Shown here in pieces: positions 33,138-41,635 of a DNA stretch of 64,000 nucleotides. The DNA lies in assembly GCA_031287685.1 (NCBI GenBank), contig JAITSQ010000001.1, forward strand, positions 31,786 to 95,785, read 5' to 3'. Numbering within the stretch: the first letter of the stretch is position 1; every line of letters begins with the position of its first letter. The notes below the pieces were generated by a model, which was given only the letters and a program-made list of their open reading frames with translations, was not told where the DNA came from and made no database searches. Both the position numbers and the translations under genes were made by a program. Source of the stretch: Clostridiales bacterium. Lineage in GTDB: Bacteria > Bacillota > Clostridia > Lachnospirales > WQUN01.

Positions 33138-33155
33138 TACGAAGCCCAGATTTAC

Positions 33156-33587
33156 TCAAGCCGTGGCTGCCGCTTTCGCGTTTTCGGGCTTGTTCTCGCC
33201 CTTGCCGCTTTCAGCGCCCGCCAGCTTCATAGCCTCTTTCCACAAATCCCTGAATTCTCTGATTAAATCGCTTGCTTCCTGGAGTTTATCCTTGTCCCTG
33301 TTGACGTTGCCCTCCACGAGCAGCTGATAAATATAATCATACATCGCGTCAAAATTTTTGGAAATCTCATAGTCACGATTGAGCGTCAGCTGAAACTCCC
33401 GGATAATGTCCTGAGTTTTCTGCAGAAGATCGTTTTTGCGCATATAATCCTTCGCGTCAAGAGCGAGAATCGCCTGATTAACGAACTTGAGCGCCCCGTC
33501 GTAGAGCATAAGCGTCAACCGCTCCGGGGGCGCGGTCAAAATCGACTGCTCGCCGTATTTTTCGTAAGGATTTGCCTTTTTTACCAT
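33156..33587 (-). CDS. fliS: Flagellar secretion chaperone FliS
   Basis: A 143-residue helical protein starting MVKKANPYEKYGEQSILTAPPERLTLMLYDGALKFVNQAI, the conserved FliS N-terminal region. It binds the disordered C-terminus of flagellin in the cytosol and prevents early polymerisation. The last 20 residues (Lys, Ala and Glu-rich) extend beyond the usual family length. It follows flaG in the minus-strand order fliD, small gene, flaG, fliS, the usual filament-cap/chaperone arrangement. Confidence 0.93.
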   Translation of the reverse strand: MVKKANPYEKYGEQSILTAPPERLTLMLYDGALKFVNQAILALDAKDYMRKNDLLQKTQDIIREFQLTLNRDYEISKNFDAMYDYIYQLLVEGNVNRDKDKLQEASDLIREFRDLWKEAMKLAGAESGKGENKPENAKAAATA

Positions 33588-33604
33588 AATGACCTCCGTT
33601 AAGG

Positions 33605-33982
33605 TTATCTTTTGGAATCTACCAGAAGCCCCGCAAGCTCAAGCATACGCGCCACCGCGTCGAGCCTGTTTTCGGGCGGAAATTCCTTAATCGTTTCGCC
33701 TGTTTTTGAATCCTTCAATTTAATTACTATCTGATGTAGTTTTTTATGAACCGAGTATTCCAAGTATCTGGAAGCGTCGTCAAGTTTTTTGTTGGCTTTC
33801 GCCGCGGCGGCTTCAAGCTCTTTCTTGGCCTTTTCGGCGATTTCCGCCTCCGTTTCGCGCGAAAGATTGGCGGGCTCCGCCTTCGGCGCGGTTTTGGCTT
33901 CCGGCTTTGAAACCGCTTTCCGGGTTTCCTTCGCTTTTTCGTCTTTTACATAAGATTCGTGTTCAACAACAGCGACATCCAT
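33605..33982 (-). CDS. flaG: FlaG family flagellar protein
   Basis: 125 residues; the N-terminal half is charged and low in complexity (KAKETRKAVSKPEAKTAPK). The C-terminal half has the FlaG core LEYSVHKKLHQIVIKLKDSKTGETIKEFPPENRLDAVARMLELAG. FlaG proteins influence filament length. The N-terminal extension is longer than in many relatives. GGGAGGAAG is upstream of the ATG. Confidence 0.9.
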   Translation of the reverse strand: MDVAVVEHESYVKDEKAKETRKAVSKPEAKTAPKAEPANLSRETEAEIAEKAKKELEAAAAKANKKLDDASRYLEYSVHKKLHQIVIKLKDSKTGETIKEFPPENRLDAVARMLELAGLLVDSKR

Positions 33983-34075
33983 ATCATTCTTCCTCCCTTG
34001 CGGCCGCTTGGCTTAAAAATACTTCAGGCTCATCCTCAAGTTTTTTAAGCGGAAACGGCCTGTTCGTTTACACCG

Positions 34076-34441
34076 TTAATTTTTTGAATCAAATGACGCG
34101 CCCGCCGCGGAGGGCATCATTTGATTGTACGCGCTGTTTAGGTGCCGGGTGTTCGAGGCCTCCCGCAGACGCGATTTCAGGAAACCGTCCGCCTTTTGCG
34201 CGTACGCGGCGTTTTCCTCGTCGAGCTTTTTGATTCTGAGCAGTTTTTCGCGCATAGGAGCGGTCACGCGCTCCCCCTCTATTTTTTCGTCAAGCCCGTA
34301 TATTTCCTCAAAAAGGGGCGTCCGCCGCTCCATAAGGTCTATATACCGCTGCGGGTCGTTTTCATCCCCCACGAAAGTGACCGATTCCGTCAGTTTCAAA
34401 ATCTCGCCAAGAAGCGCGTCTTTGCGTTCAGCCGGGTTCAT
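34076..34441 (-). CDS. Small helical flagellar protein, FliT/FlgN-like position
   Basis: A 121-residue mainly alpha-helical protein (ALLGEILKLTESVTFVG, PLFEEIYGLDEKIEG, MREKLLRIKKLDEENAAYAQKADGFLKSRL). It sits between fliD and flaG, where Firmicutes usually encode FliT-type export chaperones. The sequence itself is too plain for a firm family call. It begins one base before the fliD stop codon region, implying coupling. Confidence 0.55.
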   Translation of the reverse strand: MNPAERKDALLGEILKLTESVTFVGDENDPQRYIDLMERRTPLFEEIYGLDEKIEGERVTAPMREKLLRIKKLDEENAAYAQKADGFLKSRLREASNTRHLNSAYNQMMPSAAGASFDSKN

Positions 34442-34442
34442 G

Positions 34443-36758
34443 TCAGCCTCCGAGTTGAGCGGTAATATAGCTCATCTGCGAGTTCGCCTGCTGCATAGCG
34501 GTTTCCATCTTGGCGAACATATTATAATAATACTCTTCCTTGTCTCTAAGGTATACAATCATATCCGCAAGGCGTTTGTTCTGGTCGTCAATCTGCTTCT
34601 TGAGGAGGTTGTCCTTCTCGGAGTACGTGCCTTCAATGCCCGCTTTGGCACGGATAGTGCCGTCGATGCCAATCGCGCCGTTCACTATGTTGTTCACGCG
34701 GTCGGCGATACCCATAGAGGTTGAGGTGAAGCCTTTCGTGCCCGCCGGAGCCGATTTCGTAAATATGTTGACTACTTTGTCTCCATATTTCTCGATAGCG
34801 GCGTTGAGCTTATCCTCGTCGATATAGAGCTTGCCGCCCTGCGTATAGTCCGCGCCGGTGGCCACGCCTATGTCGTACAGGCTCAAATACTTGCCGTCGC
34901 CCACGTCCACCTTGACGTTCATTGCCTGGCGCAAATCGCGGGTAAGGCCCTCCATAATGGAATCGCGGTAGAGCATACCGGTTTTTGCCTTCACTTCCCA
35001 GCTGTCTATCTGGGCTTCCTTCATCGCGTCCTTTTCCTCGTCGGAAAGCGGCTCGTAGTAATTGTACGAATCGCTTTTGGGGCGGGGCGTCGAGGCCTGC
35101 TTGCCAATCGCGTCGATAAGCTCGTTGTACGCGTCCACGAAAGACTTAATCGTATCAACCGTCTTGGCGATGTCCTTTTTAACCTCGACGGTGATTTTCT
35201 CGCCGGCGGCGGTCGTGTCCTTAAGGGTTACTTTCGCGCCGTCAATTACGAAGGTATTGCTGTCCCTCGTCGTGTTCACGCCGTCAATTTTGAAAATCGC
35301 GTCCTGTCCGGCGGTGTATACGCCGCCCGAAGCCGCGTCGAAGCCGAATACTTCCTTGAATTTGTCGTCAAAATCACCCGCGGCGTTTCCGAAGCCGGAC
35401 GAATTTCCCTCGCTGTCAGCCTCAAACCGGAAGCGGTAGGTCAGGGAGTCAAAACTTATCTTGGCGCCCAAGCCGCCGGAGTTGATTTGCTCCATAAACT
35501 CCTTAACCGTTTTGTGGACGTTCACCTCGACGTTCTGACCATTGATTTTTATGGTGACGTTGCCCTGCGCGTTGGCGCTCGCCGCGTCAATCCCCGTGAC
35601 CCCCAGGTCCTCAAGTTTCTGATTGATGAAGCTGTCGGCAATGCCCTGGCCGTCTTTAAGGCCGAGCACGCCCGTCACGGAATCCTTCCGCACATAAAGC
35701 TCGGTGGGCCAGCCGCCGGCCGGGGCCGTCCCCACGCCCCGCTCCGTGAAGTATTCCGCTCTCAGGAAATCCGCCGCGGTGCCGTCCCCGGAGAGTTTAT
35801 AGGCCGTGGTCCCGGTGGCGCGGAAAGTCATTTTGCCGGTGAGGTTATCCCCTGTGAACTCCGCCTGAAGGCCGTTGACGCCCGCGGCCCGAAGCGCGTC
35901 GTTTATCTTTGTCACCAGCTTAGCCGGCGTATTCTCCGTACCGTCAAGAGTAATGTTTACGGAGGTAGTCGCGCCAGCGCCAATATCCGTCACATCAAAA
36001 GAGAAAGTCCCGTTGGGAAGCGGGCCGAGACCTATCCCGCCGGACAGATTCAGCTGCATATAAGACGCGTTGGCGCTCACGGCGGCGGGGTCTCCCGCGC
36101 CGTCGTAGACCTTGAACTCGTGCCCGGTTTCGCCCACGCCGATGTTGAGCTTGCCGTTCGTGACGTTCACGTTAAAAAACCCGGTCTTACGGTAAGCGCC
36201 CTCAAGCGCGTCCTGGAGCTTGGCCGCGAAGTTAGCCACGTCGCCGTTAAGCCAGTCCGCGCCTATGGTTACGGTTTTTGTGTTCCCGTCGAGGGAGAAT
36301 TTCAAAGTATCCCCCTGTTTGAGGAACTTTAAGTCGTCGTCCGTAATTGAGCCGCCGATGATATTGCCCGTCGTGCCGGCCGCGCTCTCAAGTTTGGATT
36401 TCGAGGCCAGCTGGCTCACCTCGTAGGTGTGGCTGCTGCCCGAGGAGTCCCCCGTAGCCGCAACCGAGATTTTCGACGAATCCCCGCCGAGAGACGAAGT
36501 CACCTTATTGGCGAACGAGCTGAACGTGCTCGCCAGGCGGATGCTGTCCTTGCTCGTCAGTGAGAGGAATTTCGTCTGAAAATCGCTCAGCTGCTTGGCG
36601 GAGGCGCGGTAGGCCTCCTGCTTCCATTCAAGGAGCGTCGTCCGCTTTTTCAGCGTTGTATATTTCATACTTTCGGCTTTCATAAGCTGCTGAACGAAGG
36701 TCTCCGTGTCAAGCCCCGAAAGGCCCGTCAGCCGCATTGTGTTGCTGTATGTCGCCAT
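34443..36758 (-). CDS. fliD: Flagellar filament cap protein FliD (HAP2)
   Basis: The 771-residue protein starts MATYSNTMRLTGLSGLDTETFVQQLMKAESMKYTTLKKRTTLLEWKQEAYR, the FliD_N signature (ATG at 36758 after AAGGTGG). The C-terminal part (SFVDAYNELIDAI; GMLYRDSIMEGLTRDLRQAM; LYDIGVATGADYTQGGKLYIDEDKL; DKVVNIFTKS) is the FliD_C domain. A long central portion is the variable, surface-exposed cap region. It caps the filament and directs flagellin insertion. Longer than the roughly 450-500 residues of model FliD proteins, as in many Clostridia. Confidence 0.95.
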   Translation of the reverse strand: MATYSNTMRLTGLSGLDTETFVQQLMKAESMKYTTLKKRTTLLEWKQEAYRASAKQLSDFQTKFLSLTSKDSIRLASTFSSFANKVTSSLGGDSSKISVAATGDSSGSSHTYEVSQLASKSKLESAAGTTGNIIGGSITDDDLKFLKQGDTLKFSLDGNTKTVTIGADWLNGDVANFAAKLQDALEGAYRKTGFFNVNVTNGKLNIGVGETGHEFKVYDGAGDPAAVSANASYMQLNLSGGIGLGPLPNGTFSFDVTDIGAGATTSVNITLDGTENTPAKLVTKINDALRAAGVNGLQAEFTGDNLTGKMTFRATGTTAYKLSGDGTAADFLRAEYFTERGVGTAPAGGWPTELYVRKDSVTGVLGLKDGQGIADSFINQKLEDLGVTGIDAASANAQGNVTIKINGQNVEVNVHKTVKEFMEQINSGGLGAKISFDSLTYRFRFEADSEGNSSGFGNAAGDFDDKFKEVFGFDAASGGVYTAGQDAIFKIDGVNTTRDSNTFVIDGAKVTLKDTTAAGEKITVEVKKDIAKTVDTIKSFVDAYNELIDAIGKQASTPRPKSDSYNYYEPLSDEEKDAMKEAQIDSWEVKAKTGMLYRDSIMEGLTRDLRQAMNVKVDVGDGKYLSLYDIGVATGADYTQGGKLYIDEDKLNAAIEKYGDKVVNIFTKSAPAGTKGFTSTSMGIADRVNNIVNGAIGIDGTIRAKAGIEGTYSEKDNLLKKQIDDQNKRLADMIVYLRDKEEYYYNMFAKMETAMQQANSQMSYITAQLGG

Positions 36759-36883
36759 AATATATTCCACCTTTCTTTTTGCCGTACATTTCCTATAATG
36801 AGTATCGGCATAACCCGCGTTTTTATTTATAACTTTTTTTCAAAACGCTGAATAAAATATTAAAAAAGCAGGGAGCTGGGTTT

Positions 36884-37465
36884 ATGGTAAATACTTCCAA
36901 TTTCAGTTACGCGACCGACTTGGCGTCGGAGACGTTTTTTTCCGCTCATCTTAAATTATACAACGGGTACGCCGAAAGTTTCAACAAAATAACTCAAAAG
37001 CGGCTTACCGAGGAGGATTTGGCGGAGGCGAACGCCGCGGCGGGCCGCGTCCGGGACGCGAAACGCGGCGAGAGCTACGCCCTTGCCGGCGTGCTTCTGC
37101 ACGAGCTTTATTTTGAAAATATTGGAAATTCCGAGACTTACCCCGGACCCGCCGCGCTCCGCCTCATAGAGCGGGATTTCGGCGGGTATGAAAATTTTCT
37201 GGGAAAATTTTCAGCCGTGTGCCTGGCGGCGCGAGGGTGGGCGGTCTGGGCGCTGAACGCGCGCGCCGGGCGCGGGGAAATTTTCCTGCTCGACGCGCAC
37301 GACGACGGCGCCGTATTCGGCAGCCTGCCGCTGCTGGCCGCCGATATGTATGAACACGCCTATTTCGGCGATTACGGCAGCGACAAAGCGGCTTACGTCA
37401 ATAAATTTATGACCCGGATACGGTGGGACGCGGTCGAGGAGCGCGTCAACTCTCTCGCGCAGTAA
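36884..37465 (+). CDS. Fe/Mn-type superoxide dismutase family protein
   Basis: The 193-residue product has an Fe/Mn SOD layout. The N-terminal helix ETFFSAHLKLYNGYAESFN could supply the first His ligand, and YALAGVLLHELYFENIG the second. RGWAVWAL is in the core, and LAADMYEHAYFGDYG carries the Asp and His ligands near residue 150. The sequence is divergent, and the N-terminal His-rich helix is shorter than usual. GGGAGCTGGG precedes the ATG. It converges on the spore-coat gene cotJC, whose product is in the manganese-catalase family, so both touch reactive oxygen handling. Confidence 0.8.
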   Translation: MVNTSNFSYATDLASETFFSAHLKLYNGYAESFNKITQKRLTEEDLAEANAAAGRVRDAKRGESYALAGVLLHELYFENIGNSETYPGPAALRLIERDFGGYENFLGKFSAVCLAARGWAVWALNARAGRGEIFLLDAHDDGAVFGSLPLLAADMYEHAYFGDYGSDKAAYVNKFMTRIRWDAVEERVNSLAQ

Positions 37466-37478
37466 GTAAACGCCGGGC

Positions 37479-37516
37479 AAAAACGCCTCCGCTCAAAGCC
37501 GCGGAGGCGTTTTTTT
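37479..37516. terminator. Bidirectional terminator between SOD and cotJC remnant
   Basis: AAAACGCCTCCGC pairs with GCGGAGGCGTTTT, followed by a run of T. It ends the SOD gene and, read the other way, the cotJC fragment. Confidence 0.85.
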
Positions 37517-37914
37517 TATTTTCCATAAAACATATGTTTATTTTCAAGCCTTTCCTCAACGCAGCGGAGCGCCTCGCCGAATCGCTGAAAATGCACCACC
37601 TCGCGCTCTCGCAGGAATTTAATCGGGTCGGCCGCGTCCGGATCGTCAATCAGGTCGAGCAGGTATTCATAGGTGGCTTTGGCCTTTTGCTCCGCCGCCA
37701 TATCCTCGTACAGGTCGGCCACCGGGTTGCCCGTACTTTGTATCATATCAGCGGAAAACGCCGAGCCTGCCGCCGTCATCGGGTATACGCCCAAGCCGTG
37801 GTCGGCGTAAGCCGCGTCAAGCCCCGCCTCGCGCATTTCGGCCGCCGACGCCCCGCTCGTCAGCTGGCTGACTATCGCGCCGATTATCTCAAGGTGGGCC
37901 AGTTCCTCGGTGCC
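37516..37914 (-). pseudogene. cotJC: CotJC spore-coat protein, 3' portion, interrupted by the ICE
   Basis: The frame encodes the last 132 residues of CotJC (manganese-catalase family inner spore-coat protein): GTEELAHLEIIGAIVSQL, EMREAGLDAAYADHG, GNPVADLYEDMAAEQKAKATYEYLLDLIDDPD and FLREREVVHFQRFGEAL. Compared with Bacillus CotJC (about 189 aa) some 55-60 N-terminal residues are missing. The native reading stops exactly where the serine recombinase gene of the element ends. The N-terminal half should lie at the far end of the element, outside this window. Excision would restore the gene. Confidence 0.9.
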
Positions 37915-37918
37915 TAAA
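37905..37918. other. Attachment-site junction between cotJC and the ICE
   Basis: On the minus strand the sequence CTTTAGGCACCGAG joins the recombinase stop codon (TAG at 37916-37914) to cotJC codons for GTEE. Relatives of CotJC have IGTEE here, so GGCACC is likely native and the bases before it are element sequence. The exact crossover dinucleotide cannot be fixed without the other end. Confidence 0.7.
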
Positions 37919-39512
37919 GGTTATCAGTAATTGAAGCTCTCGGAATTTTAGGATATATATCAAGCCGGAAATTGTCGTCCGCGCTCCCTTTCTTCGCCTT
38001 TTCGGTTTTTGTATACACCACTTTATCAATAATTTCAAGGAGCAGCGCGTTTTTAACGGCGGGACTGGTTTCACCCGAATAAACCGACAATATGTATTCG
38101 GCGCGGGGTATGATTTCCTCGGCGTTTTCCCTCCCGTCCCATATTTCCTTTATATCAGCCGCCAACTTGTCGATTTCAGCCTGTTTCCCGCTTATTTTTT
38201 CCGATATAATTTTAGACCTCTCCGCGAATGTAATTGTATCATAAACGCCTTGTTCAAGCAAGTCGTGCAGCGCGGAACGCTGTTTCTTCAGCGTTTTCGC
38301 TTCGCTATCCAAACTTTTCAGTAAATTCTCTTTCAATATAAATTCCTCGTCGCGGGCGGGCTTCATATTTTCGCTATACTCAAGTTTATAGCCCGAAATC
38401 CAATCGCTTATGCCGCTCACAAGGCAGTTTTCGACCGAGCCGAGCTTAGCGCTTATATTCGGGCATTGCGGGACGGCGCACATCAGCGTGTCCGGCAAGC
38501 CCTTTTTTACATACGGACGGCGCACCATTCTTCGCCCGCAAAAACCGCAAAAAACAAGCCCCGCGAGAGGATTTTTAATCTCCTTCGCGCAGGGCTTGGG
38601 CGGATTTTTCTTCATATAAAATTGAGCCGAATTCCATGTTTCTTCCTTTACAATAGGCTTGTGTAATCCGGTCGATAAAAGATAATCGCTTTTGCGAGGG
38701 CGGCTTACGGTCTTTTTGCCGTTCATTGTTTTTTTGCGCGTCGGCCGGAAATTCCAGCGTATTTTGCCGATATACACAGGATTCGTCAAAATGTCCCGCA
38801 CGGAAGCCGCTATCCAAACCTCGGACTTGCGCGGCTTCGAGCCGATTTCATTGAGCCGCCGAGTGATGAGCGACACTCCCAAACGCTTGTACGAACCGTC
38901 AGCTTGCCTTTCGCCCTCCGTATAAAACGCGAAAATCAACCGCACAATCGCGGCTTCGGCGGGGTTTTCCTCCAATGTCCAGCCTTTTTCGGTTTCAAGT
39001 TTCACGCGGTTATAACCGTATGGCGCTTTGTTCCCAACGAATTTTCCCTCTTTCGCGGATGCCGCCCGCCCGCGCTGAAGCCGCCTATTGATTGTCTTAT
39101 ACTCCCGCCGCGACATAAATAGCCCGAACTCGAAATATTCCTCGTCAAACTCGTTGTTCGGGTCATAGGTTTTCGACGGCGTAATTATTTTTGCGCCGGA
39201 ATACTTAAAGGTCTGCGCCATAATCCCTTGGTCAATGGTGTCGCCGCGGGCAAGCCGCTCGACCTCCGTCACCAAAACGCCGTCCCATTCCCCGCTTTCG
39301 ACCTCCGACAAAAGCCGCTGCATTACGGGACGGGCGGCGATTGTTTCGCCCGAAACGATTTCCTTGTATATCCGCGTGATGTTGAGATTTTGCCGTTTGG
39401 CAAGCCCGAGAAGCTCTTTCTCGTGGCGGGCTAAGGTTTCGCCTTCTCCCCGCGCCTCGGCTTCGGCGTCGGCGCGTGATTTCCGCAGATATACGCAATA
39501 TTCGCCGCTCAT
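37914..39512 (-). CDS. Large serine recombinase (site-specific integrase/excisionase)
   Basis: The 532-residue protein begins MSGEYCVYLRKSRADAEAE. The catalytic Ser lies in YLRKSR and the resolvase core includes VLVTEVERLARGD and GLFMSRREYKTINRRLQRGR. The recombinase domain (NKAPYGYNRVK...NEIGSKPRKSEVWIAASVRDILTNPVYIGKIRW) and a zinc ribbon (FCGFCGRRMVRR with a later Cys pair) follow, then a coiled-coil region. This is the SpoIVCA/TnpX type. It lies at the extreme end of the element, pointing at the interrupted cotJC, as SpoIVCA does in skin elements. The start at 39512 follows the stop of the small upstream gene; the ribosome binding site is weak. Confidence 0.93.
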   Translation of the reverse strand: MSGEYCVYLRKSRADAEAEARGEGETLARHEKELLGLAKRQNLNITRIYKEIVSGETIAARPVMQRLLSEVESGEWDGVLVTEVERLARGDTIDQGIMAQTFKYSGAKIITPSKTYDPNNEFDEEYFEFGLFMSRREYKTINRRLQRGRAASAKEGKFVGNKAPYGYNRVKLETEKGWTLEENPAEAAIVRLIFAFYTEGERQADGSYKRLGVSLITRRLNEIGSKPRKSEVWIAASVRDILTNPVYIGKIRWNFRPTRKKTMNGKKTVSRPRKSDYLLSTGLHKPIVKEETWNSAQFYMKKNPPKPCAKEIKNPLAGLVFCGFCGRRMVRRPYVKKGLPDTLMCAVPQCPNISAKLGSVENCLVSGISDWISGYKLEYSENMKPARDEEFILKENLLKSLDSEAKTLKKQRSALHDLLEQGVYDTITFAERSKIISEKISGKQAEIDKLAADIKEIWDGRENAEEIIPRAEYILSVYSGETSPAVKNALLLEIIDKVVYTKTEKAKKGSADDNFRLDIYPKIPRASITDNL

Positions 39513-39516
39513 CGCG

Positions 39517-39714
39517 TCACTTGCCGCCGACGGACGGACGAGCAAAGGCGATTTTCCCTACGCGCTCAATAATTGCCGCTATTTCCGGCGAATTTTTGTC
39601 CATAGCTACAAGGGAACCGTCGTATATCCGCGCAACCGCGCCGCCTTTCTGCCGCAGTTCCGCCGCAAGGCTCCCGCCGCCTTGCCAGCGCCTGTTTTCA
39701 AATTTTACGCCCAT
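39517..39714 (-). CDS. Small protein upstream of the recombinase
   Basis: A 65-residue product starting MGVKFENRRWQGGG after GGGGAGGTATGTTT, ending 4 bases before the recombinase start. It contains LAAELRQKGGAVARIYDGSLVAMDKNSPEIAAIIERVGK. No family recognised. The tight spacing suggests co-translation with the recombinase, perhaps as a recombination directionality factor or regulator. That role is inference only. Confidence 0.6.
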   Translation of the reverse strand: MGVKFENRRWQGGGSLAAELRQKGGAVARIYDGSLVAMDKNSPEIAAIIERVGKIAFARPSVGGK

Positions 39715-39766
39715 AAACATACCTCCCCAAAATATTTAGTATAATATCTATTGCGAACACACAAAA

Positions 39767-39781
39767 AGTATGTTATACTTT
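39767..39781. promoter_or_regulatory. Operator-like palindrome upstream of the recombinase operon
   Basis: AAGTAT-GTT-ATACTT is a perfect 6-bp inverted repeat close to a TATACT box on the minus strand (about 39747-39752) that could drive the small gene and recombinase. A binding site for the nearby XRE regulators is possible. Confidence 0.35.
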
Positions 39782-39957
39782 ATGTAACTTAAGGCTCAAC
39801 TGATTTTGAAAGGTCGTCGCCCAAGCGCGCGTTAAAAGCCCGTTACCCCGATTGTATGACCTGTCGGTTCGGATTGGCTCACTTTCAAAATATTGGGATT
39901 CAGTTTTCTCGCCTCGTCGGATTCTTTGGCTCCGCAGGGGCTTTTTCTTTTGTTTTA

Positions 39958-40053
39958 GGCTTTTGAGTTGAGATACGAGAGCTTGCTCTCGAACATCTCA
40001 ACTCAAAAGCCGTCCGCACTTTTCGTTTTTGTGTGAGCGAAAACGAAAAGTGC
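39958..40053. repeat. Two long palindromes in the 400-bp gap between recombinase operon and XRE gene
   Basis: GGCTTTTGAGTTGAGAT at 39958 pairs exactly with ATCTCAACTCAAAAGCC ending at 40011, around a 20-base loop that holds CGAGAGC/GCTCTCG. GCACTTTTCGTTTT (40016) pairs with AAAACGAAAAGTGC (ending 40053). A weaker third pair (CGTCCGTTC...GAACGGGCG) follows near 40080. No gene is seen between 39721 and 40120. These may be repeats of the palindromic family, or recombination or transfer sites. Confidence 0.65.
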
Positions 40054-40120
40054 GCGAAGCGTTTAACGGCTCCGGTTCGCGTCCGTTCGGATTTTTGTGA
40101 ACGGGCGCGGAGCGCAGACG

Positions 40121-40345
40121 TTAAAACCGCTCGTCGCTTGCTTCCTGGAAAAATATATCCTCTATATCCATTCCGAAAAAGTCCGCTATTTTCTTAGCCT
40201 CGTCGAGGGAAAACTTCCTTTTCCCCGATTCTTTTTTATAATATGACTGGATAGTTTTCAAGTTAAGCAGATTCGCCATTTCGGAAACATTGACGTTTCT
40301 CTCTCGTCGTATTGATTTCACACTGTTTCCGTTGCAAATTAACAC
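40121..40345 (-). CDS. XRE-type helix-turn-helix regulator, 74 aa
   Basis: A compact Cro/CI-like protein: VKSIRRERNVNVSEMANLLNLKTIQSYYKKESGKRKFSLDEAKKIADFFGMDIEDIFFQ. The HTH residues and the terminal DIFF motif are typical. GTG at 40345 is preferred because GGAGG lies 7 bases upstream. It is divergent from the next XRE genes, suggesting a lysogeny-like switch of the element. Confidence 0.85.
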   Translation of the reverse strand: MLICNGNSVKSIRRERNVNVSEMANLLNLKTIQSYYKKESGKRKFSLDEAKKIADFFGMDIEDIFFQEASDERF

Positions 40346-40546
40346 CTTTCTCACCTCCGAAACGCCGCGAATATTTATCCAATTTGGATAATATGTATAT
40401 TATACTCGCTTAAAAAAAAAAAAACAAGAGGTATTATAAATTTTTTTAAGAAATTTTACATTATGCGTAATTTTGTGATTATAGAGCCTTTTTATGGAAA
40501 ATATATAGCGTAAAATGTTATAATCTATTCTAAAAAGGTGATGTTT

Positions 40547-40963
40547 TTGGAGTTGAGGATTAGAAAACTACGCCGGACTCGCGACTGGACGCAGTCTGAT
40601 TTAGCGCGGCAAATTAACAGCACCGCTTCGAGCATTTCAAAGTACGAAGTGGGGACGCTCGAACCGTCGATAGACACTCTTGTTTTGATGGCCAAGGCTT
40701 TTGATGTGTCCGTGGACTATATTATCGGACATTCTGACATTCCGAAGCCCGGATGCCAAAATATAAATGAAAATATCCGTTTTAGCAATATCGCGCAAAA
40801 TAATTCCGTTATATACGCAAAAGACGGTGAAGACGTGAAGTTATCGAAAGAGGAGATTGAGTTGCTTAGAGTTTATGATACAGTGAGCGTAAAGGGAAAA
40901 GTTAAGTTGCTGAGTTTCGCCTTTGAAATTGAAAACAGGGAAAACGGCACGGAGCCAGACTGA
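40547..40963 (+). CDS. XRE-type regulator with C-terminal extension
   Basis: About 138 residues: IRKLRRTRDWTQSDLARQINSTASSISKYEVGTLEPSIDTLVLMAKAFDVSVDYIIGHSD is the HTH domain, followed by a 70-residue acidic tail. The start is likely TTG 40547 after AAAGGTGATG (an ATG at 40541 is the alternative). A TATAAT at 40519 is a good -10 box. The next gene is a broken paralogue with the same leader layout. Confidence 0.85.
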   Translation: MELRIRKLRRTRDWTQSDLARQINSTASSISKYEVGTLEPSIDTLVLMAKAFDVSVDYIIGHSDIPKPGCQNINENIRFSNIAQNNSVIYAKDGEDVKLSKEEIELLRVYDTVSVKGKVKLLSFAFEIENRENGTEPD

Positions 40964-41103
40964 AAAAAATTTATTTAGAAAAAATTTTTATAAGTCTATA
41001 AAGGGCTGTTATGGCTCTTTCGGTGGAAGTGAATAGGCGTATAATGTATAATTATAGCTGTGGCAGTAAATAATAGCAGACTTTCAGTAAGGTGATGATA
41101 TGC

Positions 41104-41562
41104 TTGGACTCCCCCTTAACCTGCGTAAGAATCCGTGAGCTAAGACGGGCGCATGACTTAACGCAGGAATAATTAGCCGAGAAAGTATGTACTTCTAAAT
41201 CCAACATCTCTAAGTACGAGAGAGGGGTATTGGAGCCATCAATACAAACATTGTGCCTTTTGGCGGATTTTTTTGATGTATCGACGGATTATCTCGCCGG
41301 ACGCGCCAACGATTTAAGTTCCGGAGATAGTTCGGGAAATTTGCGCATATCAAACAGTCGGTTGAAAAACAGTTATGTCAATAACATAATGAGCGGCGAA
41401 AACACGGGAGGGTTGGCGGTGTCAGAAAATAGCAGGCAAAAGCAAGATTTAATGAATATATATGAATCTCTCGGCACATACGAGCAAGCGCAACTCATAA
41501 TTTACGCATATGAATTAAAGGGAAAAAATAAAAAAACAGAACACTCAGACAAACCTAACTGA
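41104..41562 (+). pseudogene. XRE-type regulator paralogue with a nonsense codon
   Basis: From TTG 41104 (AAGGTGATG upstream, as in the sibling gene) the frame reads VRIRELRRAHDLTQE, then TAA at 41170-41172, then LAEKVCTSKSNISKYERGVLEPSIQTLCLLADFFDVSTDYLAGR and a C-terminal tail. The family has LTQEQLA, so a CAA-to-TAA or similar change broke it. A shorter product could be made from a downstream TTG (41230) but would lack the recognition helix. Confidence 0.75.
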
Positions 41563-41635
41563 AATTTTTTTAATTAGGCGGTTATTTTGGACTTGCGTTG
41601 CAAAATATGTTATACTTAAACGTGGGAGGGAAAAT

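Noticed and set aside
35487..36332. A 281-codon plus-strand frame opposite fliD
   Set aside because: FliD motifs and the operon context settle the coding strand; the antisense product has no recognisable domain.
26579..41172. TAA reassignment as an explanation for the two in-frame TAA codons (precursor 1 and the XRE paralogue)
   Set aside because: TAA is used as the normal stop in many intact genes here (for example precursors 2 and 3 and the RND pump), so a local nonsense change is simpler.
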